A stretch of DNA of 64,000 nucleotides from Desulfobulbaceae bacterium. Its GTDB lineage: Bacteria > Bacteroidota > Ignavibacteria > Kapaibacteriales > UBA2268. Location of the stretch: positions 255,973 to 319,972 of the forward strand of contig JAGXRP010000033.1 in assembly GCA_018335795.1 (NCBI GenBank), written 5' to 3'. Position numbers and translations under genes: made by a program. Positions 28,386 through 37,974 of this stretch are shown piece after piece (position 1 is the first letter of the stretch; each line of letters opens with the position of its first letter). Under the pieces are notes generated by a model that worked only from the letters and a program-made list of their open reading frames with translations, was not told the DNA's origin and did no database searches.

Positions 28386-29109
28386 CAGTATTCGCTTTAA
28401 AATTGATTAATAATTCAGTAAATTCATTAATGTTGATTGCATCCGATACAGTAAATTCGCCGATTCCGGTTCGTCTCAATTGCTTCAAATACGCTCCTGC
28501 AGCTACTGATTCGCCCAAATCCTTAGCCAAAGAACGAATATATGTCCCTTTGGAACATTCGATATAGACGTCTGCTATGCAATTTTCGTAATTTAAAATG
28601 TCGAATTGGTAAACTTCAACTAAAGATGGCTTAATTTCAACTTCTTGATTTTTTCGGGCATATTTGTAAAGGCTCTTCCCAGCTACTTTTTTCGCTGAAA
28701 AAATTGGAGGAATTTGAGAAATTGGACCTGTGAAATCTTTTGCTGATGATTGTAATAATTCGAGTGTGATATGTTCAGTTGAGCGAAAATTTTCTTCTTC
28801 AAATTCCGAATCAAATGATTTGGTAGTTGCGCCAAATTTGAATTTACTTTCGTATGCTTTTCTCAATTCCTGAAATTCATTAATTTTTTTTGTATATTTC
28901 CCGAAGCAGATAATCAACAATCCTGTTGCCAAAGGGTCTAATGTACCCGCATGACCGATTTTTTTTATTCTTGTGAGAGAGCGAAGTTTGGCAACTACAT
29001 CGAAAGAAGTCCAATCAAGAGCTTTATCAATCAAAATCATCCCACCTTCTGAGTTCAGCGCTTCGAACCATTGTTGGAAATCATTTAAATTCCGTTTTGT
29101 TAGAATCAT
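28372..29109 (-). CDS. truB: tRNA pseudouridine(55) synthase
   Basis: 245 residues. TruB converts U55 to pseudouridine in the T-arm of tRNAs. Motifs: GMILIDKALDWTSFDVV near residue 25, the catalytic Asp in HAGTLDPLATGLLIICFGKYTK, FGATTKSFDSE, QIPPIFSAKKVAGKSLYKYAR and CSKGTYIRSLAKDLG. It is shorter than E. coli TruB because a long C-terminal PUA domain is absent, as in many Bacteroidota. The first Met is retained; a start at the second Met (24th codon) is possible because the first 23 residues are less conserved. Four bases separate it from rbfA. Confidence 0.95.
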   Translation of the reverse strand: MILTKRNLNDFQQWFEALNSEGGMILIDKALDWTSFDVVAKLRSLTRIKKIGHAGTLDPLATGLLIICFGKYTKKINEFQELRKAYESKFKFGATTKSFDSEFEEENFRSTEHITLELLQSSAKDFTGPISQIPPIFSAKKVAGKSLYKYARKNQEVEIKPSLVEVYQFDILNYENCIADVYIECSKGTYIRSLAKDLGESVAAGAYLKQLRRTGIGEFTVSDAININEFTELLINFKANTVESL

Positions 29110-29113
29110 TGGA

Positions 29114-29488
29114 CTATTTATCAGAAGATTCGTTGAACAAATCAGCGTTGCCGGTTTTTGAGGAATTTATGAGGTCTTTGATGTGGTCAATCTGGTCAAG
29201 CGTATCATCATAATAAAATTTGAAATCCGGAATTGTACGTAATCGCATTTCTTTAGCAATCAAATGCTTGAAAAGATGTTTACGTCTTTCGAGTTCTTCA
29301 AGCAGCAATCCGGGTTGGGTCTCTTTGCCGAATAAACTAACATAACATTTCACGAGATGCAAATCACTTGTCATCTTGACCGAAGTCAAGGTAGCAAATC
29401 CTGCTTTGATTTCACGCGAAATGTCAGTTATATGTTGAGCAAGCATTCTTTTAACTGTACTTGCTACTTTTTCGGCTCTAATGGACAT
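29114..29488 (-). CDS. rbfA: Ribosome-binding factor A
   Basis: 124 residues with a type II KH fold. RbfA helps mature 16S rRNA ends and the 30S subunit, notably in cold. N-terminal RAEKVASTVKRMLAQHI, the central strand LTSVKMTSDLHLVKCYVSLFG and the LIAKEMRLRTIPDFKFYYDDTLDQ block match the family, including the conserved RxxPxLxFxxD-type motif. It lies 12 bases after infB and four before truB, in the standard operon order. The C-terminal ~20 residues are variable. Confidence 0.95.
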   Translation of the reverse strand: MSIRAEKVASTVKRMLAQHITDISREIKAGFATLTSVKMTSDLHLVKCYVSLFGKETQPGLLLEELERRKHLFKHLIAKEMRLRTIPDFKFYYDDTLDQIDHIKDLINSSKTGNADLFNESSDK

Positions 29489-29500
29489 CTTGTAATTTTG

Positions 29501-32500
29501 TTACTTCAACTTACGCTTAATTTCTACCAATTTGAATGACTCAATGATATCAGATTCCTGCAAATCATTGTATCCGTCAATTTGAATACCGCATTCGTAT
29601 GCTGTATCAACTTCTTTCACATCGTCTTTGCCACGTTTGAGTGATGATATTCCACCCTCAAATTGGACAAATCCATCTCTACGGACTCTGATTTTATCGT
29701 TACGTGTGATTTTGCCACTCAAAACGTAACAACCTGCAATTACACCAAGGCGTGAAATCTTAAATGTTTTTCTGACTTCGACAGTTGAAGTAATTTCTTC
29801 TTTGTATTCCGGAGCAAGCAAGCCTTCTAAAGCCAATTGAATTTCATTTATACAGTCGTAGATGATATTGTACAATCTTATATCAACTTGTTCTGATTCG
29901 GCTGCTTTACGTGCTTTGGCAGAAGGATTGACGCTAAATCCTATTACAACGGCTCCTGATGCAGCAGCCAACATAACGTCAGTCTCGGAAATAGTACCAA
30001 CACCTTTGTGAAGAATTTGGACTTTCACCTCTTCGGTTGAAAGCTTTTGCAATGAATCGCTCAAAGCTTCTACAGAACCTGTCACATCACCTTTGATGAC
30101 TAAGTTCAATTCTTTCACTCCACCCATCTGTATTTGTGCAGATATTTGGTCGAGAGTAACAAGTTTCGTTTGTCGAAGTTCCTGTTCACGTCTTAATTTT
30201 TTGCGTTCGTTTGCAATTTCGCGAGCTTCAATTTCTGAACCTGTTGACATAAATGAATCACCTGATTCAGGTAAACCATCAAAACCAACAACCAAAATTG
30301 GGTCAGCCGGACCGACAGAATCCACTCTTTTTTCGCGTTCATCAAGCAATGCTCTAACTTTACCGGAATGGAAACCTGCTACGAATGGGTCGCCAACTTT
30401 CAAAGTTCCTCTTTGAATTATAACTGTTGCGACTGCTCCGAATCCTTGCTTCATGTTAGATTCGATAACAACGCCTTTACAAAGTCTGTCAGGATTAGCT
30501 TTTAATTCCAAAATTTCTGCTTCGAGCAAAATCTTTTCAAGTAATGTATCTATATTTTTCCCGAATTTGGCAGAAATCTCAACAGCTTGATGATTACCGC
30601 CCCATTCTTCAACAAGTACACCGTAATCTGCGAGTTGTTGTTTGATTCTATCAGGATTCGAGTCTATTTTGTCAACTTTATTAATAGCAACAACGATTGG
30701 TACTTTTGCTGCTTTAGCATGACTAATCGCTTCAATTGATTGAGGCATCACACTATCATCAGCAGCAACGACTAATACAACGATATCAGTAACTTGAGCA
30801 CCACGAGCACGCATAGCTGTAAATGCTTCGTGACCGGGTGTATCTAAGAATGTGATTGATTTACCGTTAGGTAATTCAACGCTGTATGCACCTATATGTT
30901 GGGTGATACCGCCGGCTTCGCCGGCTACCACATTGGCACTGCGAATATGGTCAAGCAAGGATGTCTTACCATGGTCAACGTGTCCCATAATAGTAACTAT
31001 AGGAGCACGAGGCTTCAATGTTTCAATCGGATCTATGTCTTCCTCTACGCTAAGAACTTGCTTTTGGTCTAAGAATTCGACATCATAGCCATAATCAAGA
31101 GCAATCATCGAAATAGTCTCTTTGTCTAATCTTTGGTTTATGGTAACCATAAGGTTTAGTTCCATACACTTCATGATTACTTCTGAAGGTGAAATGCCCA
31201 TCAAAGAAGCCAAGTCACTTGTAGTAACGTATTCGGATAATTTCAGGATTTGGTCTTCAATCGCTTTATCTTCCTTGATTTTCATTTCCTTTTCTTCACG
31301 TTCAGCCTTCCGTTTCAATCTCATACGATTACGTTGAGACATCGAACCGGTGGAGTCCATTCCTGATAAGGTTTCGCGAATCGCTCTGTCCACATCCTCT
31401 TGACTTATCGTCTCGCGAATTGATTTTTTACGTTTACGTTTCTTTTTGTCATCCTTTTCGGGAGCTTTTTCTTCAATTTTCGGCTTGTCTTTGAATTTGG
31501 TTTTCAAATCCAAAACTTGCTTAGTAGAAGGTTGCTGAATTGGTGTATCGCCAACGTTGTGTTTACGTTTTTTGAATTGCTTTGGTTTTGCAGCAGATTT
31601 ATCATCATCAGCTGTTGCCGGTGCTTCTTTTTCTTTTCCGGTCGGCGGAGGTGGACTTGTTCTGGTATCCGTTCTTTTGGGTCTTCTTTTTTCAGCTTTA
31701 GCTGCTTTTTCGTCTGATTCTTGTTTTGCCTTTTTATCTGCCTTGAGTTTCTTTTCAGCTTTCTCTGCAGCTCTTTCTTTACGTGATTTTGGAGCTTTGA
31801 TATCTATTTTACCAAGAACAGTCAGGCCACGTAATTGACGTCCACTTGCAATGTTATCTTTTTCTTCGAGTTGTTGACGTTCCAACTCACTTAATTCGGT
31901 TGTGTCGTCAATTTCATCTACATCATCAATATCGTCTTCAACTTCATCGTCATAGTCGTCTTCAATTGTTGCTTCAATTTCAGATTCGACCATTTCTATA
32001 GCTTCAGTAATTGGCTCAACTTTCGGTTGTTCGATTTCTTCGGCTTTTGGCTCTTCTTTTTTAACTTTATGATGCTTGTGCTCAATTTTTGATTCTTTTA
32101 CAGGCACATCATCAACTATAGATTCTGCTTCTTTAAGAATTTCGGGTTCGACATGTTTGATTTCTTCAACTGGAGGAACAACTTCAATTTCTTCGGCAGA
32201 TGTAATTTCTTCAGGAGCATCATTTTCTTCAACCAATTCAATTGGCTCTGCTTTTTCAACTTCTGCTATGGGAGCTTCGTCATCTTCGGCAACGCTTTCT
32301 GTTTTGGTTGAAACTTTCTCAATCGGTTCACTTGGAACAGCTTCAACAATTGATTCGATTATAGGTTCGGGTTCAACTGTTTCTTTAACCGCATCTTCAA
32401 GATGATGGTGAAGGGCATGTTCTTTGAGCTTGTCTTCACGGTATTTGTCATCAACGGTTCTTTTGCTTTCGACCCTGATATCCTTATGCTTTTGGATTTT

Positions 32501-32698
32501 TTCTCGTACGGTTTCGGCAGCTTTCTTTTCGCGTCTGAATTTTTCGTAAACCAAATCAACCATTGCGGGTGTAAGCGATGTAATGGGTTTGTTGACAATG
32601 TCAAAACCTTTACTGTTTAGAAAATCAACAATAGTATCTCTGCCAATGTTAATTTCAGATGCTAATTTGAATAGCTTAATATTTTTATCTGTAGCCAT
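29501..32698 (-). CDS. infB: Translation initiation factor IF-2
   Basis: 1065 residues, at the long end for the family. An N-terminal IF2N-like helical module ([19 protein letters not shown]) precedes a low-complexity Glu/Lys/Pro-rich linker (about 60-460, acidic stretch [18 protein letters not shown]), then a second IF2N region near 490-540. The GTPase domain has G1 [15 protein letters not shown] (about residue 567), G3 DTPGHEAFT and G4 NKVDK. It is followed by EF-Tu-like domain II, domain III and the fMet-tRNA-binding domain ending in [14 protein letters not shown]-2 delivers initiator tRNA to the 30S subunit. It lies 12 bases after nusA and 12 before rbfA. The linker encodes near-repetitive Glu/Val/Pro segments. 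Confidence 0.97.
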   Translation of the reverse strand: MATDKNIKLFKLASEINIGRDTIVDFLNSKGFDIVNKPITSLTPAMVDLVYEKFRREKKAAETVREKIQKHKDIRVESKRTVDDKYREDKLKEHALHHHLEDAVKETVEPEPIIESIVEAVPSEPIEKVSTKTESVAEDDEAPIAEVEKAEPIELVEENDAPEEITSAEEIEVVPPVEEIKHVEPEILKEAESIVDDVPVKESKIEHKHHKVKKEEPKAEEIEQPKVEPITEAIEMVESEIEATIEDDYDDEVEDDIDDVDEIDDTTELSELERQQLEEKDNIASGRQLRGLTVLGKIDIKAPKSRKERAAEKAEKKLKADKKAKQESDEKAAKAEKRRPKRTDTRTSPPPPTGKEKEAPATADDDKSAAKPKQFKKRKHNVGDTPIQQPSTKQVLDLKTKFKDKPKIEEKAPEKDDKKKRKRKKSIRETISQEDVDRAIRETLSGMDSTGSMSQRNRMRLKRKAEREEKEMKIKEDKAIEDQILKLSEYVTTSDLASLMGISPSEVIMKCMELNLMVTINQRLDKETISMIALDYGYDVEFLDQKQVLSVEEDIDPIETLKPRAPIVTIMGHVDHGKTSLLDHIRSANVVAGEAGGITQHIGAYSVELPNGKSITFLDTPGHEAFTAMRARGAQVTDIVVLVVAADDSVMPQSIEAISHAKAAKVPIVVAINKVDKIDSNPDRIKQQLADYGVLVEEWGGNHQAVEISAKFGKNIDTLLEKILLEAEILELKANPDRLCKGVVIESNMKQGFGAVATVIIQRGTLKVGDPFVAGFHSGKVRALLDEREKRVDSVGPADPILVVGFDGLPESGDSFMSTGSEIEAREIANERKKLRREQELRQTKLVTLDQISAQIQMGGVKELNLVIKGDVTGSVEALSDSLQKLSTEEVKVQILHKGVGTISETDVMLAAASGAVVIGFSVNPSAKARKAAESEQVDIRLYNIIYDCINEIQLALEGLLAPEYKEEITSTVEVRKTFKISRLGVIAGCYVLSGKITRNDKIRVRRDGFVQFEGGISSLKRGKDDVKEVDTAYECGIQIDGYNDLQESDIIESFKLVEIKRKLK

Positions 32699-32710
32699 AA
32701 ATCCTATTTG

Positions 32711-34051
32711 TTAATCCAATATAATGTCATTGTTCGGCTTGAAATTCTTAATTGCTTCAAGAACGTCCGGTTGCTCATGTTCGTCAAATTCGACAAGCAT
32801 GATTTGGCGAAGCTCTACGAGTTTTTCTTTGGTCATTCCGGGTATTGTTAACAAGAAATCCGTATTTGCTTCTATGAATTCGCGAGCCGTTTCTATGCCG
32901 GTATCGAAGACCAGATCATATAATTCTTTGCCCATATCAGGTAAGAATTCAGTTAATTCTATATCTTCATCACCAAGCTTAGTAAGTAAGATATTATAGC
33001 CTGTTAATTTTGAAGCCAATCTTACATTCTGACCGTTTTTACCTACTGCAAGAGCAACTTGGTCATCCTTTACGGTGACATTCGCTGTTCTCGTTTCGAT
33101 AGAGAGTTCTATTTCATCTACTTTTGCAGGTGACAATGCACGAGCGATGAATAAATTTATATCATCAGTATATTCAATCAAATCAATGTTTTCGTTATTC
33201 AATTCGCGTACAATCGAATGAATTCTAATCCCTTTCATACCGACACAAGCCCCAACGGGGTCAACTCTGTCGTCGAAAGATACAACAGCAACTTTTGAAC
33301 GTTCGCCAGGATCACGAGCTATTGATTTAATTTGGATTATACCATCGTAAATTTCAGGAATTTCAATTTCGAATAATCTCGCCAAAAAGTCTTCCGATGC
33401 GCGGGACAAAACCACTTCCGGTTGACCGCCGGCACCTGAGCGTTTGACTTCTTTGATGAGTGCTTTGATTGTTTGATTTTTCTTGTAGCGATAAGGCTCA
33501 TTTGGGATTTGTTCTTCGCGTGGAAGTCTCATCTCAATTTTGTTGTGTACAACCAAAATGTCATGGCGACGTACCTGATAAATTTCGCCGATTATGATTT
33601 CGCCGACTTTGTCGATATATTCGCGATAAACGTTGTCTTTTTCAACTTCTCTAATTCTTTGGTTCAAATTTTGCGAAGCTAAAGTAACAAGACGTCTGCC
33701 GAAACTCTCGGAGATATTATCAAGGGTAATTTCTTCGATGAATTCATCTCCAATTTCATATTCTTCGTCAGAATACTTCCGAGCGTCCGAAATCGCAATC
33801 TGTAGTACTTCATCCTCGACTACTTCGACAATTTCTCTCATGAGATAAATTTCGATATCGCCTTTTTCCATATTGACGATAATCTCGAATTTCGATTCTT
33901 GACCGTATTTTTTACGGATTATCATCGAAAGAGTTTCTTCGAGAATACCTTGAAGCAAATCGCGGTCAATGCTTTTATGCTTAGCCATTTCTGCAAATGC
34001 TTCGATGATGACTTTTTTGTCAATCTTATGTTTGGGTTTACGTCGAGCCAT
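32711..34051 (-). CDS. nusA: Transcription termination/antitermination protein NusA
   Basis: 446 residues: N-terminal RNA polymerase-binding domain (about 1-130), S1 domain (IIIGEIYQVRRHDILVVHNKIEMRLP), then KH1 with GACVGMKGIRIHSIVREL and KH2 with ALAVGKNGQNVRLASKLTGY. A short C-terminal helical region contains the helix-hairpin-helix-like FLLTIPGMTKEKLVELRQIM. NusA modulates pausing, termination and rRNA antitermination. It is first in the operon; rimP, which often precedes nusA, is not present. The leader region carries two candidate -7 elements and a terminator-like hairpin (listed separately). Confidence 0.97.
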   Translation of the reverse strand: MARRKPKHKIDKKVIIEAFAEMAKHKSIDRDLLQGILEETLSMIIRKKYGQESKFEIIVNMEKGDIEIYLMREIVEVVEDEVLQIAISDARKYSDEEYEIGDEFIEEITLDNISESFGRRLVTLASQNLNQRIREVEKDNVYREYIDKVGEIIIGEIYQVRRHDILVVHNKIEMRLPREEQIPNEPYRYKKNQTIKALIKEVKRSGAGGQPEVVLSRASEDFLARLFEIEIPEIYDGIIQIKSIARDPGERSKVAVVSFDDRVDPVGACVGMKGIRIHSIVRELNNENIDLIEYTDDINLFIARALSPAKVDEIELSIETRTANVTVKDDQVALAVGKNGQNVRLASKLTGYNILLTKLGDEDIELTEFLPDMGKELYDLVFDTGIETAREFIEANTDFLLTIPGMTKEKLVELRQIMLVEFDEHEQPDVLEAIKNFKPNNDIILD

Positions 34052-34072
34052 AATTGTAAACAGTTATAATAT

Positions 34073-34080
34073 CAAATTTA
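34073..34080 (-). promoter_or_regulatory. Candidate proximal promoter element of nusA
   Basis: TAAATTTG on the minus strand matches TAnnTTTG and would start transcription near 34066, about 15 bases before the nusA ATG. No TTG is found at the expected upstream distance, which instead falls in the hairpin. Confidence 0.35.
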
Positions 34081-34085
34081 AAAAA

Positions 34086-34113
34086 TATTAAAAAATGGGC
34101 TTCACGAGCCCAT
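34086..34113 (-). promoter_or_regulatory. Terminator-like hairpin in the nusA leader (possible attenuator)
   Basis: ATGGGCT (34095-34101) and AGCCCAT (34107-34113) form a perfect 7-base stem with a 5-base loop. Reading toward nusA it is followed by a T-run, AATA and another T-run (34094-34081). No gene lies upstream on that strand because the neighbour is divergent, so a simple gene-end terminator is not expected here. Confidence 0.55.
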
Positions 34114-34128
34114 CCCTTTAGAGATTTA

Positions 34129-34136
34129 CAAAAGTA
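34129..34136 (-). promoter_or_regulatory. Candidate distal promoter element of nusA
   Basis: TACTTTTG on the minus strand matches TAnnTTTG. Transcription would begin near 34122, just before the hairpin at 34113-34095. No convincing TTG at -33. Confidence 0.35.
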
Positions 34137-34242
34137 ACAATTTTTCTTGATTTATCATGATATTTCAAAGTTTTTTTCAGAAAATTAGAGTATTTTTAAC
34201 AAATATTAATTCAAAACATTTAAAAATAATTCTATAATACCT

Positions 34243-35394
34243 ATGAGTGATTTCTTTTATACAGATGATTTATTAACGGAAGACGAAATAATGTTTCGGA
34301 ATATAGTCCGTGATTTTGTTGATGATGAAGTAATTCCCATTATCGAATCTCATTTCCAAAATGCCACCTACCCTACTCATCTCACCAAACAATTGGCTGA
34401 TTTGGGCGTGTTTGGCATTAAAGTCCCCGAGCAGTATGGAGGCTCCGGTGCCGGATATGTGATGTATGGTCTCGCTATGCAAGAGCTCGAACGAGGCGAT
34501 TCGGCTATAAGGTCTTTTGCATCAGTTCAAAGTTCTCTGGTGATGTATCCCATTTGGCGGTACGGTAGCGATACCCAGAAAGAAAAATATCTCAAAAAGT
34601 TGGCAGAGGCTGAGTTTATAGGATGCTTCGGACTAACTGAACCTGATTTCGGGTCAAATCCCGCAGGAATGATTACTACGGCAACAAAATCAAGCAACGG
34701 GTTTTTACTTAATGGTGCAAAAATGTGGATTACAAATGGTACTGTGGCAGATGTTGCCGTGGTATGGGCAAAATTAGATGGCGAGATTCACGGATTCATC
34801 GTTGAAAAAGGCATCCCAGGATTTTCGGCTCCCGAAATGAAGGGCAAACATTCTCTCAGAGCCTCTGTTACATCGGAATTAATATTTCAAGATTGTGAAA
34901 TCCCGGAAGAAAATATATTGAATGTATCAGGTTTAAAAGGACCACTTTCTTGCTTGACTCAAGCTCGATACGGAATTGCATGGGGTGCTGTAGGTGCTGC
35001 ATTGGCTGTTTATCAATCATCTGTTGATTACGCAAAAACTCGCATTCAATTTGATAAGCCCATTGGAGCTTTTCAATTAGTCCAAGAAAAACTTGTTTAC
35101 ATGTTCACAGAAATTTCAAAGGCACAACTTGTGAATATTAGATTGGGGCGATTGATGGAGGAAGGTAAAGCTAGCCCCCAACATGTTTCATTTGCTAAAC
35201 GGAATAATGTAGAAATGGCTCTTAACTGTGCTCGATTAGCTCGTGAAATTCACGGAGCGAACGGCATACTTGGCGAATACCCGATTATGCGCCATGCTGC
35301 AAACTTGGAATCGGTGAAGACATATGAAGGCACTCACGATATTCATACATTAATTCTTGGTCATTATATCACAGGCTTACCTGCTTATCAATAA
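34243..35394 (+). CDS. Acyl-CoA dehydrogenase, glutaryl-CoA dehydrogenase-like
   Basis: 383 residues. FAD-dependent acyl-CoA dehydrogenase fold. Features specific to the glutaryl-CoA branch: SFASVQSSLVMYPIWRYG, CFGLTEPDFGSNPAGM, MWITNGTVADVAVVWAK and the C-terminal catalytic Glu in TYEGTHDIHTLILG (about residue 361). ARYGIAWGAVGAA is also typical. Such enzymes oxidise and decarboxylate glutaryl-CoA to crotonyl-CoA in lysine/tryptophan degradation; non-decarboxylating relatives exist, so the precise reaction is inferred. The gene starts 191 bases from nusA (divergent) and precedes P5C dehydrogenase, another amino-acid catabolic gene, which appears to have its own promoter. Confidence 0.87.
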   Translation: MSDFFYTDDLLTEDEIMFRNIVRDFVDDEVIPIIESHFQNATYPTHLTKQLADLGVFGIKVPEQYGGSGAGYVMYGLAMQELERGDSAIRSFASVQSSLVMYPIWRYGSDTQKEKYLKKLAEAEFIGCFGLTEPDFGSNPAGMITTATKSSNGFLLNGAKMWITNGTVADVAVVWAKLDGEIHGFIVEKGIPGFSAPEMKGKHSLRASVTSELIFQDCEIPEENILNVSGLKGPLSCLTQARYGIAWGAVGAALAVYQSSVDYAKTRIQFDKPIGAFQLVQEKLVYMFTEISKAQLVNIRLGRLMEEGKASPQHVSFAKRNNVEMALNCARLAREIHGANGILGEYPIMRHAANLESVKTYEGTHDIHTLILGHYITGLPAYQ

Positions 35395-35440
35395 AGCTTT
35401 TAAATATTTTACAAACTTATAGAATCCAATCCGATTCTTC

Positions 35441-35470
35441 TTGTTTATTATAATTTTTTCATTAATTTTG
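35441..35470 (+). promoter_or_regulatory. Bacteroidota-type promoter of the P5C dehydrogenase gene
   Basis: TTG at 35441-35443, a 19-base spacer, then TAATTTTG at 35463-35470. The start would be about 35477, 40 bases before the ATG, with GGAG at 35505-35508 as ribosome-binding site. Confidence 0.7.
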
Positions 35471-35516
35471 TATCTATGTTAAATGCAATCTTCATAAAAC
35501 ATATTGGAGCAATCAC

Positions 35517-37061
35517 ATGACTGAATTTCAAAATTTAATGCCTTTCGATTTTACAATTGAAGAAAACGTTAGAAAGCAAAAAGAAGCGATTGAATACGTA
35601 CGTCAACAGTTAGGAAAGGAATATCCGAATATAATAAGCGGAAAAGAAGTATTTACTGATAAGAAAACTTTATCATATAACCCCGGCAACAAAAGCGAAT
35701 TAGTCGGCACATTCCAAAAAGGCGGAGCAAAAGAAGCAGAAAATGCTATCCAGGCAGCCTTAAAAGCATTTGAAACATGGAAATATACCTCAGCTGAAGA
35801 AAGAGCTTCCTACTTGTTCAAAGCCGCAGAAATAATGAGACAAAGGCGTTTCGAAATCAATGCTTGGATGATTACTGAAGCAGGTAAAAATTTCGCAGAA
35901 GCTGATGCAGACACTTGCGAAGCAATTGATTTCATGGAATTCTACGGTCGTGAAGCATTAAGATATGGACAGGAACAACCATTGACACCATTCCCGGGCG
36001 AAAAGAATCAATATTTTTATATTCCACTTGGTGTTGGTGTTTGTATCCCACCTTGGAATTTCCCTTTTGCAATTATGGCAGGAATTTCATCCGCATCTTT
36101 TGTAACAGGTAATACAGTTATTATGAAACCATCTTCGGAAACACCAATGATGGCGTATTTGTTTGCTGATATTATGAGAGAAGTCGGATTGCCCGAAGGC
36201 GTCTTGAATTTCTTCGTTGCATCAGGTGCTGAAGCAGGAGATTATTTAGTTGACCATCCAAAAACAAGATTTATTTCCTTTACAGGCTCGATGGAAGTTG
36301 GTCTTCGTATTATCGAACGTGCCGGCAAAGCAAATCCGGGACAAATTTGGATTAAAAGAGTCATTGCAGAAATGGGCGGAAAAGATGCTATTATAGTTGA
36401 CTCCGAAGCCGACGTTGATGATGCTGTAAAAGGTGTAGCTGCATCTGCATTCGGTTTCCAAGGACAAAAATGTTCAGCCTGCTCGCGGGCTATTGTTGAC
36501 GCATCAATTTACGATGAATTCGTTGCTAAATTGAAGCTCGAAGTCGAAACATTCAAAGTTGGCGACCCGAGAGATAATTACAGAATTGGTCCTGTCATCA
36601 ATCAAAGTGCCGAAAAATCAATGTTGGAATATATAAAAATTGGTCACGAAGAAGGTAAATTACTTTGCGGTGGTAAAAAAGTAGAAGCATTGGACGGATA
36701 TTATATCGAACCAACCGTCTTTATTGATATTGATGAAAATGCAAGACTTGCTCAAGAAGAAATTTTTGGTCCTGTTTTGGCAGTTACAAAAGCTCGCGAT
36801 TATGACCACGCTTTGGATATCGCAAACGGCACACTTTATGGTTTGACAGGGGCTGTATATTCGAAGAACGAAGACAAACTTGAACGTGCAAAACGTGAAT
36901 TCCACGTGGGCAACCTTTATTTGAATCGCAAATGTACCGGTGCACTTGTTGATGTCCATCCTTTTGGCGGATTCAACATGAGCGGTACAGATTCGAAAGC
37001 CGGTAGCCGTGATTATTTCATGCTATTTTTGCAAGGAAAATCAGTAGCAACAAAAATTTAA
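35517..37061 (+). CDS. rocA: L-glutamate gamma-semialdehyde (1-pyrroline-5-carboxylate) dehydrogenase
   Basis: 514 residues, aldehyde dehydrogenase superfamily, P5CDH branch. NAD-binding IPPWNFPFAIMAG; SFTGSMEVGLRI; general-base Glu in AEMGGKDAIIV (about 285); catalytic Cys in GFQGQKCSACSR (about 319); EEIFGPVLAV; and the C-terminal GGFNMSGTDSKAGSRDYF, with the P5CDH-type FxMSGTxSKxGG pattern. It oxidises glutamate semialdehyde from proline or ornithine/arginine to glutamate, forming NADH. Monofunctional: no proline dehydrogenase domain is fused. Own promoter upstream and a clear terminator downstream, so monocistronic. Confidence 0.93.
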   Translation: MTEFQNLMPFDFTIEENVRKQKEAIEYVRQQLGKEYPNIISGKEVFTDKKTLSYNPGNKSELVGTFQKGGAKEAENAIQAALKAFETWKYTSAEERASYLFKAAEIMRQRRFEINAWMITEAGKNFAEADADTCEAIDFMEFYGREALRYGQEQPLTPFPGEKNQYFYIPLGVGVCIPPWNFPFAIMAGISSASFVTGNTVIMKPSSETPMMAYLFADIMREVGLPEGVLNFFVASGAEAGDYLVDHPKTRFISFTGSMEVGLRIIERAGKANPGQIWIKRVIAEMGGKDAIIVDSEADVDDAVKGVAASAFGFQGQKCSACSRAIVDASIYDEFVAKLKLEVETFKVGDPRDNYRIGPVINQSAEKSMLEYIKIGHEEGKLLCGGKKVEALDGYYIEPTVFIDIDENARLAQEEIFGPVLAVTKARDYDHALDIANGTLYGLTGAVYSKNEDKLERAKREFHVGNLYLNRKCTGALVDVHPFGGFNMSGTDSKAGSRDYFMLFLQGKSVATKI

Positions 37062-37085
37062 TTTTTGATTAAGATTTGATTAAAA

Positions 37086-37115
37086 AACCGAGTCTGTAAG
37101 GATTCGGTTTTTTTT
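37086..37115 (+). terminator. Intrinsic terminator after rocA
   Basis: AACCGAGTC (37086-37094) pairs with GATTCGGTT (37101-37109), including one G-T pair, loop TGTAAG, followed by a run of eight T residues. It begins 25 bases after the rocA stop. Confidence 0.88.
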
Positions 37116-37179
37116 GTTAAAATAAGTCATGTCCTTATGTTTCTATATATTTTTAATATTTAAATTATAACAAGAAAAA

Positions 37180-37974
37180 ATGACAATAAGCATAGTATTA
37201 CTTGAAAAATGCGCCGTTGAAGCTGCCCTCAAAGCTGGAGCAATATTGAAAGAAGGGTTCGGTTCGACATTCGAAATTAAAAGCAAAATAGGAATCAACA
37301 ATTTAGTGACAGAATATGATTTTAAGGCTGAAAATGCAATAATCGAAACCATTAAGTCATATTTTCCCGAACATAAATTTATGGCAGAAGAAACCGGAGA
37401 TACCGGAGAAGTTGATTCGGAATATCAATGGGTAATTGACCCACTCGATGGTACTGTCAATTTTGCACATGCAATCCCGATTTTCAGTGTCAGTATAGCA
37501 GTTCGCAAAGGAAAAGATGTGTTATGTGGTGTAATTTACCATCCTTTATTAGACGAATTATTTGTCGCGAAGCACGAAGGTGGAGCATTTCTGAATGGTA
37601 AACAAATCAGAATTTCCGAATCTGACAATATGCAAACATCACTTTTGGTAACAGGTTTTCCTTACAATGTCAACGAAAATCCCCATAATTGCGTTGATAC
37701 ATTTGTGAGCGTGGTTCAAAGCGGTATTCCGATAAGAAGACTCGGTTCGGCAGCATTAGATTTAGCCTATGTAGCAGCTGGAAGATTTGACGGTTTTTGG
37801 GAAAGTTCATTATTCCCTTGGGATATGGCAGCAGGTTATCTACTCGTCAAAGAAGCCGGTGGCAAGATTACACAATATGACGGAACAGAATTTTGGCTTG
37901 ATTCCCCTACTATACTCGCAACTAACGGATTAATCCATGAACAAATATTGAAACAAATTAATTCCAAAAAATGA
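37180..37974 (+). CDS. Inositol monophosphatase family protein (SuhB-like)
   Basis: 264 residues. Mg2+-dependent phosphatase fold with the family metal sites: MAEETGD (first Glu pair), WVIDPLDGTVNFAHAIP (DPLDGT) and the C-terminal LFPWDMAAGYLLVKEAGG (WDxAAG). SuhB relatives hydrolyse myo-inositol-1-phosphate, and some act on histidinol phosphate, NADP or fructose-1,6-bisphosphate. The substrate cannot be told here. The stop overlaps the dapF start (ATGA), so the two are translationally coupled. No cysteine motif or signal peptide. Confidence 0.9.
   Translation: MTISIVLLEKCAVEAALKAGAILKEGFGSTFEIKSKIGINNLVTEYDFKAENAIIETIKSYFPEHKFMAEETGDTGEVDSEYQWVIDPLDGTVNFAHAIPIFSVSIAVRKGKDVLCGVIYHPLLDELFVAKHEGGAFLNGKQIRISESDNMQTSLLVTGFPYNVNENPHNCVDTFVSVVQSGIPIRRLGSAALDLAYVAAGRFDGFWESSLFPWDMAAGYLLVKEAGGKITQYDGTEFWLDSPTILATNGLIHEQILKQINSKK

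Noticed and set aside
31557-32405. Plus-strand Ser/Thr-rich open frames opposite infB
   Set aside because: These mirror the Glu/Lys-rich linker of IF-2 on the other strand; low-complexity coding produces long antisense frames.
35421-35438. Small hairpin AGAATC-CAATCC-GATTCT after the glutaryl-CoA dehydrogenase-like gene
   Set aside because: Only six pairs, AT-rich, with no solid T-run directly after the stem; too weak to call a terminator.
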